Notes: generated by a model not told the origin, from the letters alone. 18,617 nucleotides of DNA from Oscillospiraceae bacterium (GCA_003531585.1 DQFX01000057.1:1-18617); one strand, 5' to 3'. Counted from the first letter of the stretch, positions 1 to 7,483 are shown. Numbers and translations: made by a program.

Positions 1-198
1 TTCAAAAGCGCTAAAGGGGTGTGGGTCGGGGAGACAAACGAAGTTTGTCTGAGAAACGTAAGAGTTTTCCCCCACAGTTTTATACCATTATGAATTTTCT
101 TGCCGCGCTCCCGCGCGGCGTGTGGGGTTCCACCACACGCCCGCTTCCTTTTGTACCAAAAGTAAGCGAAAATCAATTGCTTACGCGGTGTTTTATCT
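1..198. other. Non-coding region rich in dyad-symmetric elements
   Basis: I see no credible gene here; the only open frame (60 codons) has no ribosome site and is biased by the repeats. Several dyads are visible. AGACAAAC/GTTTGTCT (32-50, loop GAA) sits inside a wider TGTGGG...CCCACA pairing (20-25 with 71-76). GCCGCGC/GCGCGGC (102-119) overlaps GGCGTGTGG/CCACACGCC (117-141), so those two hairpins exclude each other. GCTTcCTTTTG/CAAAAGtAAGC lies at 143-167, and GTAAGC/GCTTAC at 162-184 just upstream of the promoter. This may be a repeat element, the end of an upstream transcript, or regulatory DNA. The sequence alone does not decide. Confidence 0.5.
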
Positions 199-199
199 G

Positions 200-228
200 T
201 TGACGAAATGACGTGAATGTGCTATAAT
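200..228 (+). promoter_or_regulatory. Sigma-A type promoter for the two-component system
   Basis: TTGACG (200-205) and TATAAT (223-228) are separated by exactly 17 bases, and TGC directly before the -10 box makes it an extended -10. Transcription would start near 235. The response regulator start at 269 has GGAG at 260-263. A dyad, GTAAGC/GCTTAC (162-184), lies upstream of the -35 box and could bind a regulator. Confidence 0.85.
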
Positions 229-268
229 TTCAATATACTGATTTTACAAAAAACGGAATGGAGCAACA

Positions 269-940
269 ATGTACCGAATTTACATAGCAGAGGACGACGA
301 AAGCATCGCCGCCGCCATCGCCCGGGGGCTGTCCGCGTGGGACTTTGAGGTGCGCACTGCGTCGGATTTCAAGCGGATAGCCGACGAAATCACGGAATAC
401 GAACCGCATCTTGTTCTGCTCGACATCACCCTTCCCTTCTACAACGGATTCTACTGGTGCAGCGAACTTCGCCGTAACAGCAGGGTCCCGGTGGTGTTCA
501 TATCCTCGGCGGCGGACAACATGAACATCGTAATGGCGATGAACATGGGCGGCGACGATTTCATCGCGAAGCCCTTCGACATGTCGGTGCTGACCGCGAA
601 GATACAGGCGCTGCTACGGCGGACCTACGATTTCGCGGAGCAGGTCGGAGTTATCGAGCACAACGGCGCAAAGCTCAATACCTCCGAGGCGGCGCTGTAT
701 GTTGGTCAGAACCGCGTTGAGCTGACCCGCAACGAGTACCGCATACTCCAGACGCTGATGGAGAACAAGGGAAAGGTCGTCAGCCGCGAAAAGCTGATGG
801 ACAAGCTCTGGGAGACCGACTGCTTCATCGACGAGAACACGCTGACCGTCAACGTCGCAAGGCTGCGCAGAAAGCTGGAATCCGCCGGGCTTCCGGGATT
901 CATCACGACCAAGGTCGGCATGGGGTACATCGTCGCATGA
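269..940 (+). CDS. OmpR/PhoB-family response regulator, BceR-like
   Basis: DNA-binding response regulator of 223 residues, the usual length. The receiver domain (about 1-117) has the acidic pocket E8-D9-D10, the expected phospho-acceptor D52 in the run LVLLDITLP, S79/S80 at the switch position and K101 in IAKPFD. A winged-helix DNA-binding domain follows (about 128-223), ending in the typical KVGMGYIV strand. The last bases overlap the kinase start by 4 (ATGA), so the two are translationally coupled. The kinase type and the downstream ABC genes place it in the BceRS-like group that answers cell-wall-active peptides. A likely target is the direct repeat at 1932-1948. The family call is firm; the inducing compound is unknown. 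Confidence 0.93.
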   Translation: MYRIYIAEDDESIAAAIARGLSAWDFEVRTASDFKRIADEITEYEPHLVLLDITLPFYNGFYWCSELRRNSRVPVVFISSAADNMNIVMAMNMGGDDFIAKPFDMSVLTAKIQALLRRTYDFAEQVGVIEHNGAKLNTSEAALYVGQNRVELTRNEYRILQTLMENKGKVVSREKLMDKLWETDCFIDENTLTVNVARLRRKLESAGLPGFITTKVGMGYIVA

Positions 941-1911
941 GGGCGTATCTCTACGCGCGGCGGAGGGTCATTGCGGCTTTCCTGCTGTTCGCGGCGGTGT
1001 TCGGCGTGGTGTTCTGGCTCGGGGGAGTCCCGATGGGCGCGGTCGGGTACGCCTCGGCTATATGCGGAGTTCTGGCGCTTGCTTTCGGCTGCGCCGATTT
1101 TCTGAGTTTCCGACAGAGGTGCGCCGTGCTGAAAAAGCTCCAGGACGAAATAACCGTATCCGTCGATAACCTCCCGGAGCCGCAGAACGCCGCCGAGGAG
1201 GGCTGCGCGGAGCTTCTCAGGGCGCTGTTCCGCAGCCGCGCGGAGCTTCAGGAGCACTACGAGCAGAGCATTTCCGACATAACGGACTACTACACGATGT
1301 GGGCGCACCAGATAAAAACTCCCATTGCGGCAATGAGGCTTTCGCTGGCGGAGCAGGACTCCCCGGAGAGCCGCTCCCTCGCCGAGGAGCTGACGCGGAT
1401 AGAGCAGTACGTTGAGATGGTGCTGTGCTACATCAGGCTCGAGAGCAGCGACACCGACTACGTTATAAAGGAATGCCGCCTGGAGGACATCGTAAAATCC
1501 GCGGTGCGGAGGTTTTCCGGGCAGTTCATTCGCAAGAAGCTGACTCTCCAGATGAGCGGGCTCGACCGCATGGTGCTGACCGACGAAAAGTGGCTGCTGT
1601 TCGTGATAGGGCAGGTGCTGTCCAACGCGGTGAAGTACACCCGCGCCGGCGGAATAACGATAACCTGCGAAAACGACGTTCTGAAAATACAGGACACCGG
1701 TATCGGCATAGCCCCGGAGAATCTCCCGAGGATATTCGAGAAGGGCTACACCGGGTGCAACGGCAGGTCGGACATGAAGGCGAGCGGGCTGGGGCTGTAC
1801 CTTTGCAGGCAGATATGCGGCAGGCTGGGTCACAGGATATCGGTGGAAAGCAGCGGTGGCACGTCGGTTTTCATCGACCTGCGGCGCAGCGGGGTCGACC
1901 TGCGGGAATGA
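937..1911 (+). CDS. Intramembrane-sensing histidine kinase, BceS-like
   Basis: Membrane histidine kinase of 324 residues. Two hydrophobic helices (about 11-29 and 34-54) are joined by a loop of only a few residues, so it has no real extracellular sensor. That is the hallmark of BceS-type kinases, which sense through their partner permease. The H-box is MWAHQIKTPIAAM with phospho-acceptor H124. The ATP-binding domain has N230 (LSNAVKYT), D253-TGIGI, the IFEKGYTG F-box and GLGLYL near 284-289. It presumably phosphorylates the regulator encoded just upstream. Its start overlaps that gene by 4 bases. A 163-base gap with its own promoter separates it from the ABC genes. Confidence 0.93.
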   Translation: MRAYLYARRRVIAAFLLFAAVFGVVFWLGGVPMGAVGYASAICGVLALAFGCADFLSFRQRCAVLKKLQDEITVSVDNLPEPQNAAEEGCAELLRALFRSRAELQEHYEQSISDITDYYTMWAHQIKTPIAAMRLSLAEQDSPESRSLAEELTRIEQYVEMVLCYIRLESSDTDYVIKECRLEDIVKSAVRRFSGQFIRKKLTLQMSGLDRMVLTDEKWLLFVIGQVLSNAVKYTRAGGITITCENDVLKIQDTGIGIAPENLPRIFEKGYTGCNGRSDMKASGLGLYLCRQICGRLGHRISVESSGGTSVFIDLRRSGVDLRE

Positions 1912-1931
1912 GCCCTGCGGCATTACAAAAG

Positions 1932-1986
1932 TGTAAGACAGATGTAAGCCGTTTCGATTGCGGTCCTTCCGGGAAAATGCTAGAAT
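1932..1986 (+). promoter_or_regulatory. Promoter with direct-repeat operator for the ABC genes
   Basis: TTGCGG (1958-1963) and TAGAAT (1981-1986) are 17 bases apart, and TGC before the -10 box makes it an extended -10. Ten bases upstream of the -35 box are two direct copies of TGTAAG (1932-1937 and 1943-1948), 11 bases apart. One helical turn of spacing is typical of sites for OmpR-family dimers. I infer that the regulator at 269-940 activates transcription from here, as in other Bce-type systems. Confidence 0.75.
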
Positions 1987-1990
1987 AAAT

Positions 1991-2057
1991 ACAGACGGAA
2001 ACGGCGCGCACTCCAGAACATGACATTCCCCTGAAAACCACCGCGCGCCGGGTCTGT
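1991..2057 (+). promoter_or_regulatory. Leader hairpin in the 5' UTR of the ABC transporter mRNA
   Basis: ACAGAC (1991-1996) pairs with GTCTGT (2052-2057), and GGCGCGC (2003-2009) pairs with GCGCGCC (2043-2049). The apical loop is 33 bases and the internal loop is unequal. The predicted transcript starts near 1993, so the hairpin would sit at the very 5' end and finish just before the AAGGAAGG ribosome site at 2060-2067. It could stabilise the mRNA or affect initiation. I do not recognise a known riboswitch. Confidence 0.55.
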
Positions 2058-2074
2058 CGGAAAGGAAGGACGAA

Positions 2075-2869
2075 ATGCCGATATTAGAGATAACAGGTCT
2101 CAGAAAGACCTACACCACACGCCTCGGCGGAAACCGCGTGGAAGCGCTGAAGAACGTCAGCTTCACTGCGGAGCCGGGGGAATACATCGCCATAATGGGC
2201 GAGAGCGGCTCCGGAAAGACCACGCTGCTGAATATCCTCGCGGCGCTCGACAAGCCGACCGGGGGCAGCGTTATCCTCGACGGAATGGACCTCGCGAAGA
2301 TAAAGGAATCGAAGCTCGCGGATTTCCGCCGGGACAATCTTGGATTCGTGTTCCAGGAGTTCAACCTGCTGGATACGTTCACGGTGCGGGACAACATACT
2401 GCTCCCGCTGGTGCTGAGGGGCGAAAAGTACCCCGCCATGCAGCCGAAGCTGAACTCCACTGCGGAGCTGCTCGGGATATCCGCGCTGCTCGACAAGTAC
2501 CCCTACGAGATATCCGGCGGTCAGAAGCAGCGCACCGCCGCAGCCCGGGCGATGATAACCGAGCCGAAACTGCTCCTCGCGGACGAGCCGACCGGCGCTC
2601 TCGACAGCAGAAGCTCCGACGAGCTGCTCGCGCTTTTCGCGGAGATAAACCGCCGCGGTCAGACGATACTGATGGTGACTCACTCGGCGAAGGCGGCGAG
2701 CCGCGCGAAGCGGGTGCTGTTCATAAAGGACGGCGCGGTGTTCCACCAGCTCTACCGCGGGAACTGCTCCGACGACGAATTCTACCGCCGCATAACCGAC
2801 GCGCTCACGCTGCTGTCCTCCTCCGGAGAGCCGCAGAGCCTCCGTATAAAGAGGGAGGGCGCGGAATGA
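2075..2869 (+). CDS. ABC transporter ATP-binding protein, BceA-like
   Basis: ATPase of 264 residues in the MacB/LolD/BceA group that powers FtsX-like permeases. Walker A is GESGSGKT (42-49), the Q-loop glutamine is Q94 (FVFQEFN), the signature is ISGGQKQR (146-153), Walker B is LLLADE (166-171) followed by PTGALD, and the switch histidine is H203. The start has AAGGAAGG at 2060-2067. Its end overlaps the permease start by 4 bases (ATGA). With the two-component system it forms a complete Bce-type sensing and resistance module. Such transporters usually protect lipid II-cycle intermediates from peptide antibiotics; the substrate here cannot be read from the sequence. Confidence 0.93.
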   Translation: MPILEITGLRKTYTTRLGGNRVEALKNVSFTAEPGEYIAIMGESGSGKTTLLNILAALDKPTGGSVILDGMDLAKIKESKLADFRRDNLGFVFQEFNLLDTFTVRDNILLPLVLRGEKYPAMQPKLNSTAELLGISALLDKYPYEISGGQKQRTAAARAMITEPKLLLADEPTGALDSRSSDELLALFAEINRRGQTILMVTHSAKAASRAKRVLFIKDGAVFHQLYRGNCSDDEFYRRITDALTLLSSSGEPQSLRIKREGAE

Positions 2870-4875
2870 AGCTCTATTTCAGACTTGCCGCCGGCGGTAT
2901 CCGCAGGAACTCCAGACTGTACGTCCCGTACATCATGACCTGCTCGCTGATGGTGATGATGTACTACATCACAGACGCGCTCTCCGGCGACGAAATGCTC
3001 AGCGCGATGGCCGGCGGCTACATCATGCATGAGCTGATAGTCATAGGCAAGGTGGTCATGGCTCTGTTCGCGGCGATCTTCCTGTTTTACACCAACTCGT
3101 TCCTGATAAAGAGCCGCATGCGCGAATTCGGGCTATACAACATTCTCGGCATGGGAAAGAACGGCATAGCCCGGGTCATGACCTGGGAAACGCTTATGGT
3201 CTACGTTATCTCCATGGTGTTCGGGCTTGGCGCCGGTATCCTCTTTTCAAAGCTCGCGGAGCTGCTCGCGGTCAAGATCGTGCAGGGCGACGCGGCTTAT
3301 CAGTTCTCCGTCAGCGGCCCGGCTGCCGCCGCTTCGCTGATAGTGTTCGCCGTTATCTTCCTGCTGATCTTCCTCAACGTTCTGCGGCAGGTGTTCTTCT
3401 CAAAGCCCGTAGAGCTTCTCCGCTCGGAGAACTCCGGCGAAAAGCCCCCGAAGGCTAACTGGTTCGCAGCCGTCCTCGGAGCGCTCATGCTCGGGCTGGC
3501 GTACTTCATGGCGGTCACGATAGAGGAGCCGCTCAGCGCCATCCTCGCATTCATGGCGGCTGTTCTCCTCGTTATCGCCGCGACCTACCTGCTTTTCGTC
3601 GCTGGCTCGGTGGTGCTGTGCAGGGTGCTCCAGAAGAATAAGGGGTACTACTACAAGACCAACCACTTCATCTCCGTGTCGCAGATGTCCTACCGCATGC
3701 GGAAGAACGGCGCCGGGCTTGCTTCGATATGCATTCTCAGCACGATGGTGCTGGTGACGCTCTCCACCACTATCTGCCTTTACACGGGCGAGGAGCAGAT
3801 ACTCCGCCAGCGCTATCCCCGGGATATGGTCACGATGACGTACGGCCTTCCGGAAGAGGACATTCCGGCGTTCCGCGAAAGCGTCGGTGCGCTTGCTGAA
3901 AAGCACGGAGCCTCCCCGGAGAACGTGCTTGCCTACTCCTACGCCGAACTTTCCGGCGCTGTGATAGGAAACCGCCTGGATATGGCGCGGGGGAATTACG
4001 ACGACGTTTCCCTCGACCTGCGCTCGGTGTACGTCGTGCCGATAGCCGACTACAACGCGCTCTACGGCACTGATATACAGCTTGCGGACGGCGAAGCGGC
4101 GGCGTACTTCAAGGGCAATGGCTTCGGCTGCGACGAGATCCAGCTCGACGACTGGGGGAGCTACCGCATAACGCAGCGGCTCGGCGAATTCACGATAACC
4201 GGCACGGACTCCGCGACTATCTACGACACGATATACCTTTTCGTGAAGGACTGGTCAGACCTCGAGAGCCTGAACGATTATCAGAACCGCCTCACCGACG
4301 AGTACGGCGGAATGCGCTCGAACATTGTGTACTACTACTGCTTCGACCTTGACTGCGGCGAGGATTCCCAGCTCGACCTCTACTACGAAATGGAATACGG
4401 AGACGTGGAGTTCCCATTCCACTTTGAGAGGCTCAAAACCGAATGCCGCGTCCGCGATCACGAGGAGTTCCTCGGGCTTTACGGCGGACTGTTTTTCCTT
4501 GGAATACTGTTCGGCGGGGTATTTATCCTGGCGGCGGTGCTTATAATGTACTACAAGCAGATAAGCGAGGGCTTCAACGACCGTGCGCGGTTCGACATTC
4601 TCCGCAAGGTCGGCATGAACGACCGCGAGATACGCCGCGCGGTGAACTCCCAGGTGCTGACGGTGTTCTTCGCGCCGCTTATCGCCGCGGGGATACACAT
4701 GGCGTTCGCTTTCCCGCTGCTGACCAAGATACTCGGTCTGTTCAGCATGAGGGACGCCGGATTCCTCGCGATAGTTACGCTGATATGCTTCGCGGTGTTC
4801 GCCGCGCTTTATGTCGCGGTATACGCGCTGACCTCCCGCAGCTACTACAGGATAGTCAGCGGAAACAACAGATGA
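2866..4875 (+). CDS. FtsX-family ABC permease, BceB-like
   Basis: Permease of 669 residues, within the usual BceB size range. About ten hydrophobic helices can be read. There is one near the N-terminus (~20-38), then ~55-80, ~107-132, ~150-178 (paired FtsX-type helices), ~197-250 (two), ~283-306, then ~540-568, ~600-625 and ~633-660. Between the seventh and eighth helices lies a hydrophilic region of about 230 residues, rich in Asp, Glu and Tyr. That large extracellular domain is diagnostic of BceB-type permeases and is thought to contact the peptide and signal to the kinase. The stop overlaps the start of the next small gene (ATGA at 4872-4875). Confidence 0.92.
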   Translation: MKLYFRLAAGGIRRNSRLYVPYIMTCSLMVMMYYITDALSGDEMLSAMAGGYIMHELIVIGKVVMALFAAIFLFYTNSFLIKSRMREFGLYNILGMGKNGIARVMTWETLMVYVISMVFGLGAGILFSKLAELLAVKIVQGDAAYQFSVSGPAAAASLIVFAVIFLLIFLNVLRQVFFSKPVELLRSENSGEKPPKANWFAAVLGALMLGLAYFMAVTIEEPLSAILAFMAAVLLVIAATYLLFVAGSVVLCRVLQKNKGYYYKTNHFISVSQMSYRMRKNGAGLASICILSTMVLVTLSTTICLYTGEEQILRQRYPRDMVTMTYGLPEEDIPAFRESVGALAEKHGASPENVLAYSYAELSGAVIGNRLDMARGNYDDVSLDLRSVYVVPIADYNALYGTDIQLADGEAAAYFKGNGFGCDEIQLDDWGSYRITQRLGEFTITGTDSATIYDTIYLFVKDWSDLESLNDYQNRLTDEYGGMRSNIVYYYCFDLDCGEDSQLDLYYEMEYGDVEFPFHFERLKTECRVRDHEEFLGLYGGLFFLGILFGGVFILAAVLIMYYKQISEGFNDRARFDILRKVGMNDREIRRAVNSQVLTVFFAPLIAAGIHMAFAFPLLTKILGLFSMRDAGFLAIVTLICFAVFAALYVAVYALTSRSYYRIVSGNNR

Positions 4876-5018
4876 GGCGCGCTGTACGGGGACTGTGCTT
4901 CGCCCTGCTGGCGGTGGCGGCAGTCCCGGCGGGGGCGTGCTTCGGAGTGCTGTGGGCGGTGTTCCGGCTCACGGACGCGATACTCAGAAAAACGGAAAGG
5001 AGCAACGATGAAGGCTAA
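4872..5018 (+). CDS. Small hydrophobic membrane protein (48 aa), unrecognised
   Basis: A 48-codon frame starts in the ATGA overlap with the permease stop and ends 11 bases inside the glycosyltransferase gene, so it exactly bridges two real genes. The protein has a positive N-terminus (MRRAVR), one hydrophobic stretch (~7-35: many Ala, Leu and Val) and a short basic/acidic tail (RKTERSNDEG). That fits a single-pass membrane micro-protein or an uncleaved signal anchor. I do not recognise a family. The interlocked overlaps are what coupled translation looks like, but the stretch could also be a short spacer that happens to be open. Confidence 0.5.
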   Translation: MRRAVRGLCFALLAVAAVPAGACFGVLWAVFRLTDAILRKTERSNDEG

Positions 5019-5691
5019 ACACATAGTTATCCGGGTGATCCTGCTCGTACTTATATCGCTGCTGTCGCTGGCGCTGACGGCGGTAGGAGTGTTCGCAGTG
5101 CTCGGGTGGAACATGCACTCGGAAGCGATCGAGGCAAGGCCTGTGCGGCAGGTCTACGCGGACGCTTCCGCCGACGAGCATTTCGTGAGCTGCGACGAAC
5201 TCCCGGAATTCTATGTGAATGCAGTCACCGCCACCGAGGACCGCGATTTCTGGGGTCACAGCGGCATCGACCCTTCCGCGATAGTCCGGGCGCTGCTCCA
5301 CGACATCGCCGCGATGGATTTCGCGGAGGGCGGGAGCACCATCACCATGCAGACCGCAAAGAACATCTACTACACGCAGGATAAGCGCTTTGAGCGCAAG
5401 GCGGCGGAGGTGTTCACGGCGTTCGAGCTGGAGGATAAGCTCAGCAAGGAGCAGATATTCGAGCTGTACGTCAACACGATCTACTTCGGAAGCAATTATT
5501 ACGGGATCTACGCGGCTTCCATGGGGTATTACGGAGTCCCGCCGCAGGAGCTAACAGACCAGCAGTGCGCGACCCTTGCGGGTATCCCGCAGGCTCCGAG
5601 CGTGTACTCCCCGGATAATTCCCAGGAGCTTGCCGACCAGCGCGCGGAGCAGGTGCTGAACTCCATGCGGGAATGCGGATACTTGAGTTAA
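5008..5691 (+). CDS. Monofunctional peptidoglycan glycosyltransferase (GT51)
   Basis: Penicillin-binding-protein-type transglycosylase without a transpeptidase domain, 227 residues, close to the usual size for monofunctional enzymes. An N-terminal anchor (~8-33) is followed by the GT51 domain. Motif 1 is TEDRDFWGHSGID with the expected catalytic E77. Motif 2 is GGSTITMQ (108-115). Motif 3 is the RK...FELEDKLSKEQIFELYVNTIYFG region with E140. Motif 4 is ATLAGIPQAPSVYSP (188-202). It would polymerise lipid II into glycan strands on the outer membrane face. Its start has AAAGGAG at 4996-5002. It is the last gene of the Bce-type operon, which points to a role in lipid II stress. A terminator-like hairpin follows at 5721-5739. 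Confidence 0.93.
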   Translation: MKAKHIVIRVILLVLISLLSLALTAVGVFAVLGWNMHSEAIEARPVRQVYADASADEHFVSCDELPEFYVNAVTATEDRDFWGHSGIDPSAIVRALLHDIAAMDFAEGGSTITMQTAKNIYYTQDKRFERKAAEVFTAFELEDKLSKEQIFELYVNTIYFGSNYYGIYAASMGYYGVPPQELTDQQCATLAGIPQAPSVYSPDNSQELADQRAEQVLNSMRECGYLS

Positions 5692-5720
5692 TTCGGAATT
5701 AGGAATTCGGAATTAAGGTG

Positions 5721-5739
5721 CGCGCTTCGCGCGGTTTTT
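5721..5739 (+). terminator. Terminator after the envelope-stress operon
   Basis: CGCGC/GCGCG stem (5721-5725 and 5729-5733) with loop TTC, then GTTTTT. The stem is short but all G-C, and the T-run is on the + side, 30 bases after the glycosyltransferase stop. Confidence 0.6.
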
Positions 5740-5819
5740 AAATTGTTGGAAGTTGAAATGTTGACAGGCTGTTGATTTTGCGGCTGGTCGCTGAGGGTTA
5801 AATTAATGTTTAATCTCAA

Positions 5820-5850
5820 CAAAAACGGGCAGACCACTCAGTCTGCCCGT
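5820..5850 (-). terminator. Second minus-strand terminator, inside the repeat element
   Basis: ACGGGCAGAC and GTCTGCCCGT (5825-5834 and 5841-5850) form a perfect 10-bp stem with a six-base loop. Read on the minus strand it is followed by TTTTTG, so it would stop leftward transcription. Confidence 0.75.
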
Positions 5851-5950
5851 CATTTGAAATAACCCGCCGAAGGCGGCACCGAAATTCCGAATTCCGAATT
5901 CCTAATTCCGAATTCAACAAGCCCCCCTCTCCCCTTTCAGCAGATGAAAT

Positions 5951-5982
5951 AAAAAAACAGGGCCGCATTTCTGCGACCCTGT
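5951..5982 (-). terminator. Terminator of the isomerase gene
   Basis: On the minus strand ACAGGG pairs with CCCTGT, and CGCA pairs with TGCG across one mismatch. The loop is GAAA and a run of seven T follows. It starts 23 bases beyond the isomerase stop codon. Confidence 0.85.
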
Positions 5983-6004
5983 AATTTTATCCGAATATTA
6001 CTTA

Positions 6005-7483
6005 TTACTTAACAAAGGGGTTCTCGGACGGATACAGCATGCCCTTGGGCTGGTTGAATCCGATGTCCTTGATACCGAGGTAACGGAACAGGTCAAACAG
6101 GAGCTTTCCGTAGTGGCCGAACGCTACCGCGCCGTGGTGCGGATAACGCTTCTCAACTAAAACGTGACGGTAGAAGCGTCCCATCTCAGGAATAGCGAAG
6201 ATACCGATGCCGCCAAAGGAACGAGTAGGCACATCGAGGATCTCGCCCTCTGCGATGTATGCACGAAGCTCTCCCTCGCTGTCGCACTGTAAGCGGTAGA
6301 ATGTGATATCGCTTGCTGCGATGTCGCCCTCGAGGGTGCCTCTTGTGAAGTCAGGATCGCTGCCAGCGGGTTCAAGCAGGCGGTGCTGAATGAGCTGGTA
6401 CTTGACCGCACGGGTGGAACACATCTTGCACTCGGGTGTGTTTCCGCAGTGGAAGCCCATGAACGTATCGGTGAGGGCGTAGTCGTACTTGCCCTTGATG
6501 TCCTCGTCGTATATGTACTGAGGAACGGAGTTGTTGATATCGAGCAGCGTAACTGCGTCAGCGGAAATGCACAGACCGATGTATTCGCTCAGTGCGCCGT
6601 AGATATCTACCTCGCAGGATACCGGGATACCGCGGCTTACAAGGCGGCTGTTTACATAGCAGGGCTCAAAGCCGAACTGGGACGGGAACGCAGGCCAGCA
6701 CTTGTCTGCAAATGCAACGTACTTCTTGGAGCCCTTGTGCTTCTCCGCCCAGTCTAAAAGGGTCAGCTCGAACTGAGCCATGCGTCTGTTGAGGTCGGAG
6801 TAATAGTTGCCCTCGCCCATTTCCTTTGCCATATCAGCGCATACGCCGTCGATCCTGGGATCGTTCTCGTGCTCCTTGAAGGAAACCAGCAGATCCAGCT
6901 CGGAGTTCTCCTCGATCTCAACGCCTAACTCGTATAAGCCCTTGATAGGAGCGTTGCATGCGAAGAAGTCCTGCGGACGCGGACCGAAGGTGATGATCTT
7001 TAAGTTCTTTACGCCTACGATGGCTCTCGCTACGGGTACGAAGTCCCTGATCATCTTTACGATGTCGTCGCTGGTGCCAACGGGGTACTCGGGGATAAAG
7101 CCCTTGAGGTGGCGCATGCCCAGGTTGTAGGAGCAGTTCAGCATGCCGCAGTAAGCGTCGCCTCTGCCGTTGATCATGTCGCCGTCGCCCTCTGCCGCTG
7201 CAACGAACATGCATGGACCGTCAAAGTTCTTTGCGATAAGGGTCTCGGGGGTCTCAGGACCGAAGTTTCCGAGGAACACTACTAAAGCGTTGCACTCCGC
7301 CTTCTTTACGTCCTCGACAGCCTTCAGCATGTCAAGCTCGTTCTCAACGGTAACGGGACATTCGTAGATACCCTCGCCGTAAGCGTTTACGATGGCCTTG
7401 CGGCGGCTTTCTGATAAAGCGATGGGGAAGCAGTCGCGGGATACGGCAACTATGCCGAGCTTGATTTCAGGAATGTTGTTCAT
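6005..7483 (-). CDS. L-fucose/L-arabinose isomerase family protein (COG2407)
   Basis: Sugar isomerase-like protein of 492 residues, shorter than E. coli FucI (about 590). The N-terminal part is a Rossmann-like region with VVFLGNFGPETP and MNCSYNLG-type turns. The C-terminal half has the likely metal site: E291 in SCEVDIYGAL, D315 in LLDINNS, and H449/H450 in YPHHGAVAFGHYG, which I equate with the Glu/Asp/His ligands of FucI. It should interconvert an aldose and a ketose using a divalent metal; the actual sugar is not determined. No fucose kinase, aldolase or sugar transporter lies nearby. The start has AGAGGA eight bases upstream on the minus strand, and the gene has its own promoter and terminator. 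Confidence 0.85.
   Translation of the reverse strand: MNNIPEIKLGIVAVSRDCFPIALSESRRKAIVNAYGEGIYECPVTVENELDMLKAVEDVKKAECNALVVFLGNFGPETPETLIAKNFDGPCMFVAAAEGDGDMINGRGDAYCGMLNCSYNLGMRHLKGFIPEYPVGTSDDIVKMIRDFVPVARAIVGVKNLKIITFGPRPQDFFACNAPIKGLYELGVEIEENSELDLLVSFKEHENDPRIDGVCADMAKEMGEGNYYSDLNRRMAQFELTLLDWAEKHKGSKKYVAFADKCWPAFPSQFGFEPCYVNSRLVSRGIPVSCEVDIYGALSEYIGLCISADAVTLLDINNSVPQYIYDEDIKGKYDYALTDTFMGFHCGNTPECKMCSTRAVKYQLIQHRLLEPAGSDPDFTRGTLEGDIAASDITFYRLQCDSEGELRAYIAEGEILDVPTRSFGGIGIFAIPEMGRFYRHVLVEKRYPHHGAVAFGHYGKLLFDLFRYLGIKDIGFNQPKGMLYPSENPFVK

Larger units (their letters stand above)
5690..5914. repeat. 225-bp intergenic element with perfect 25-bp inverted ends
   Basis: Bases 5690-5714 are repeated exactly, in inverse orientation, at 5890-5914. 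The repeat is built from TTCGGAA and GGAATT units, so it is itself partly palindromic. The left end begins on the last two bases of the glycosyltransferase stop region. The interior has a GC-rich hairpin with a T-run (5721-5739) and a 10-bp stem hairpin (5825-5850), and no gene. This is the build of a miniature mobile element or an intergenic repeat family; no flanking target duplication is obvious. Confidence 0.6.

Noticed and set aside
21..203. 60-codon + frame at the left edge
   Set aside because: It runs through several hairpins and almost reaches the promoter; no ribosome site, no recognisable protein.
706..1923. 405-codon minus-strand frame over the two-component genes
   Set aside because: Fully antisense to the kinase and regulator with intact motifs; no ribosome site and no recognisable domain.
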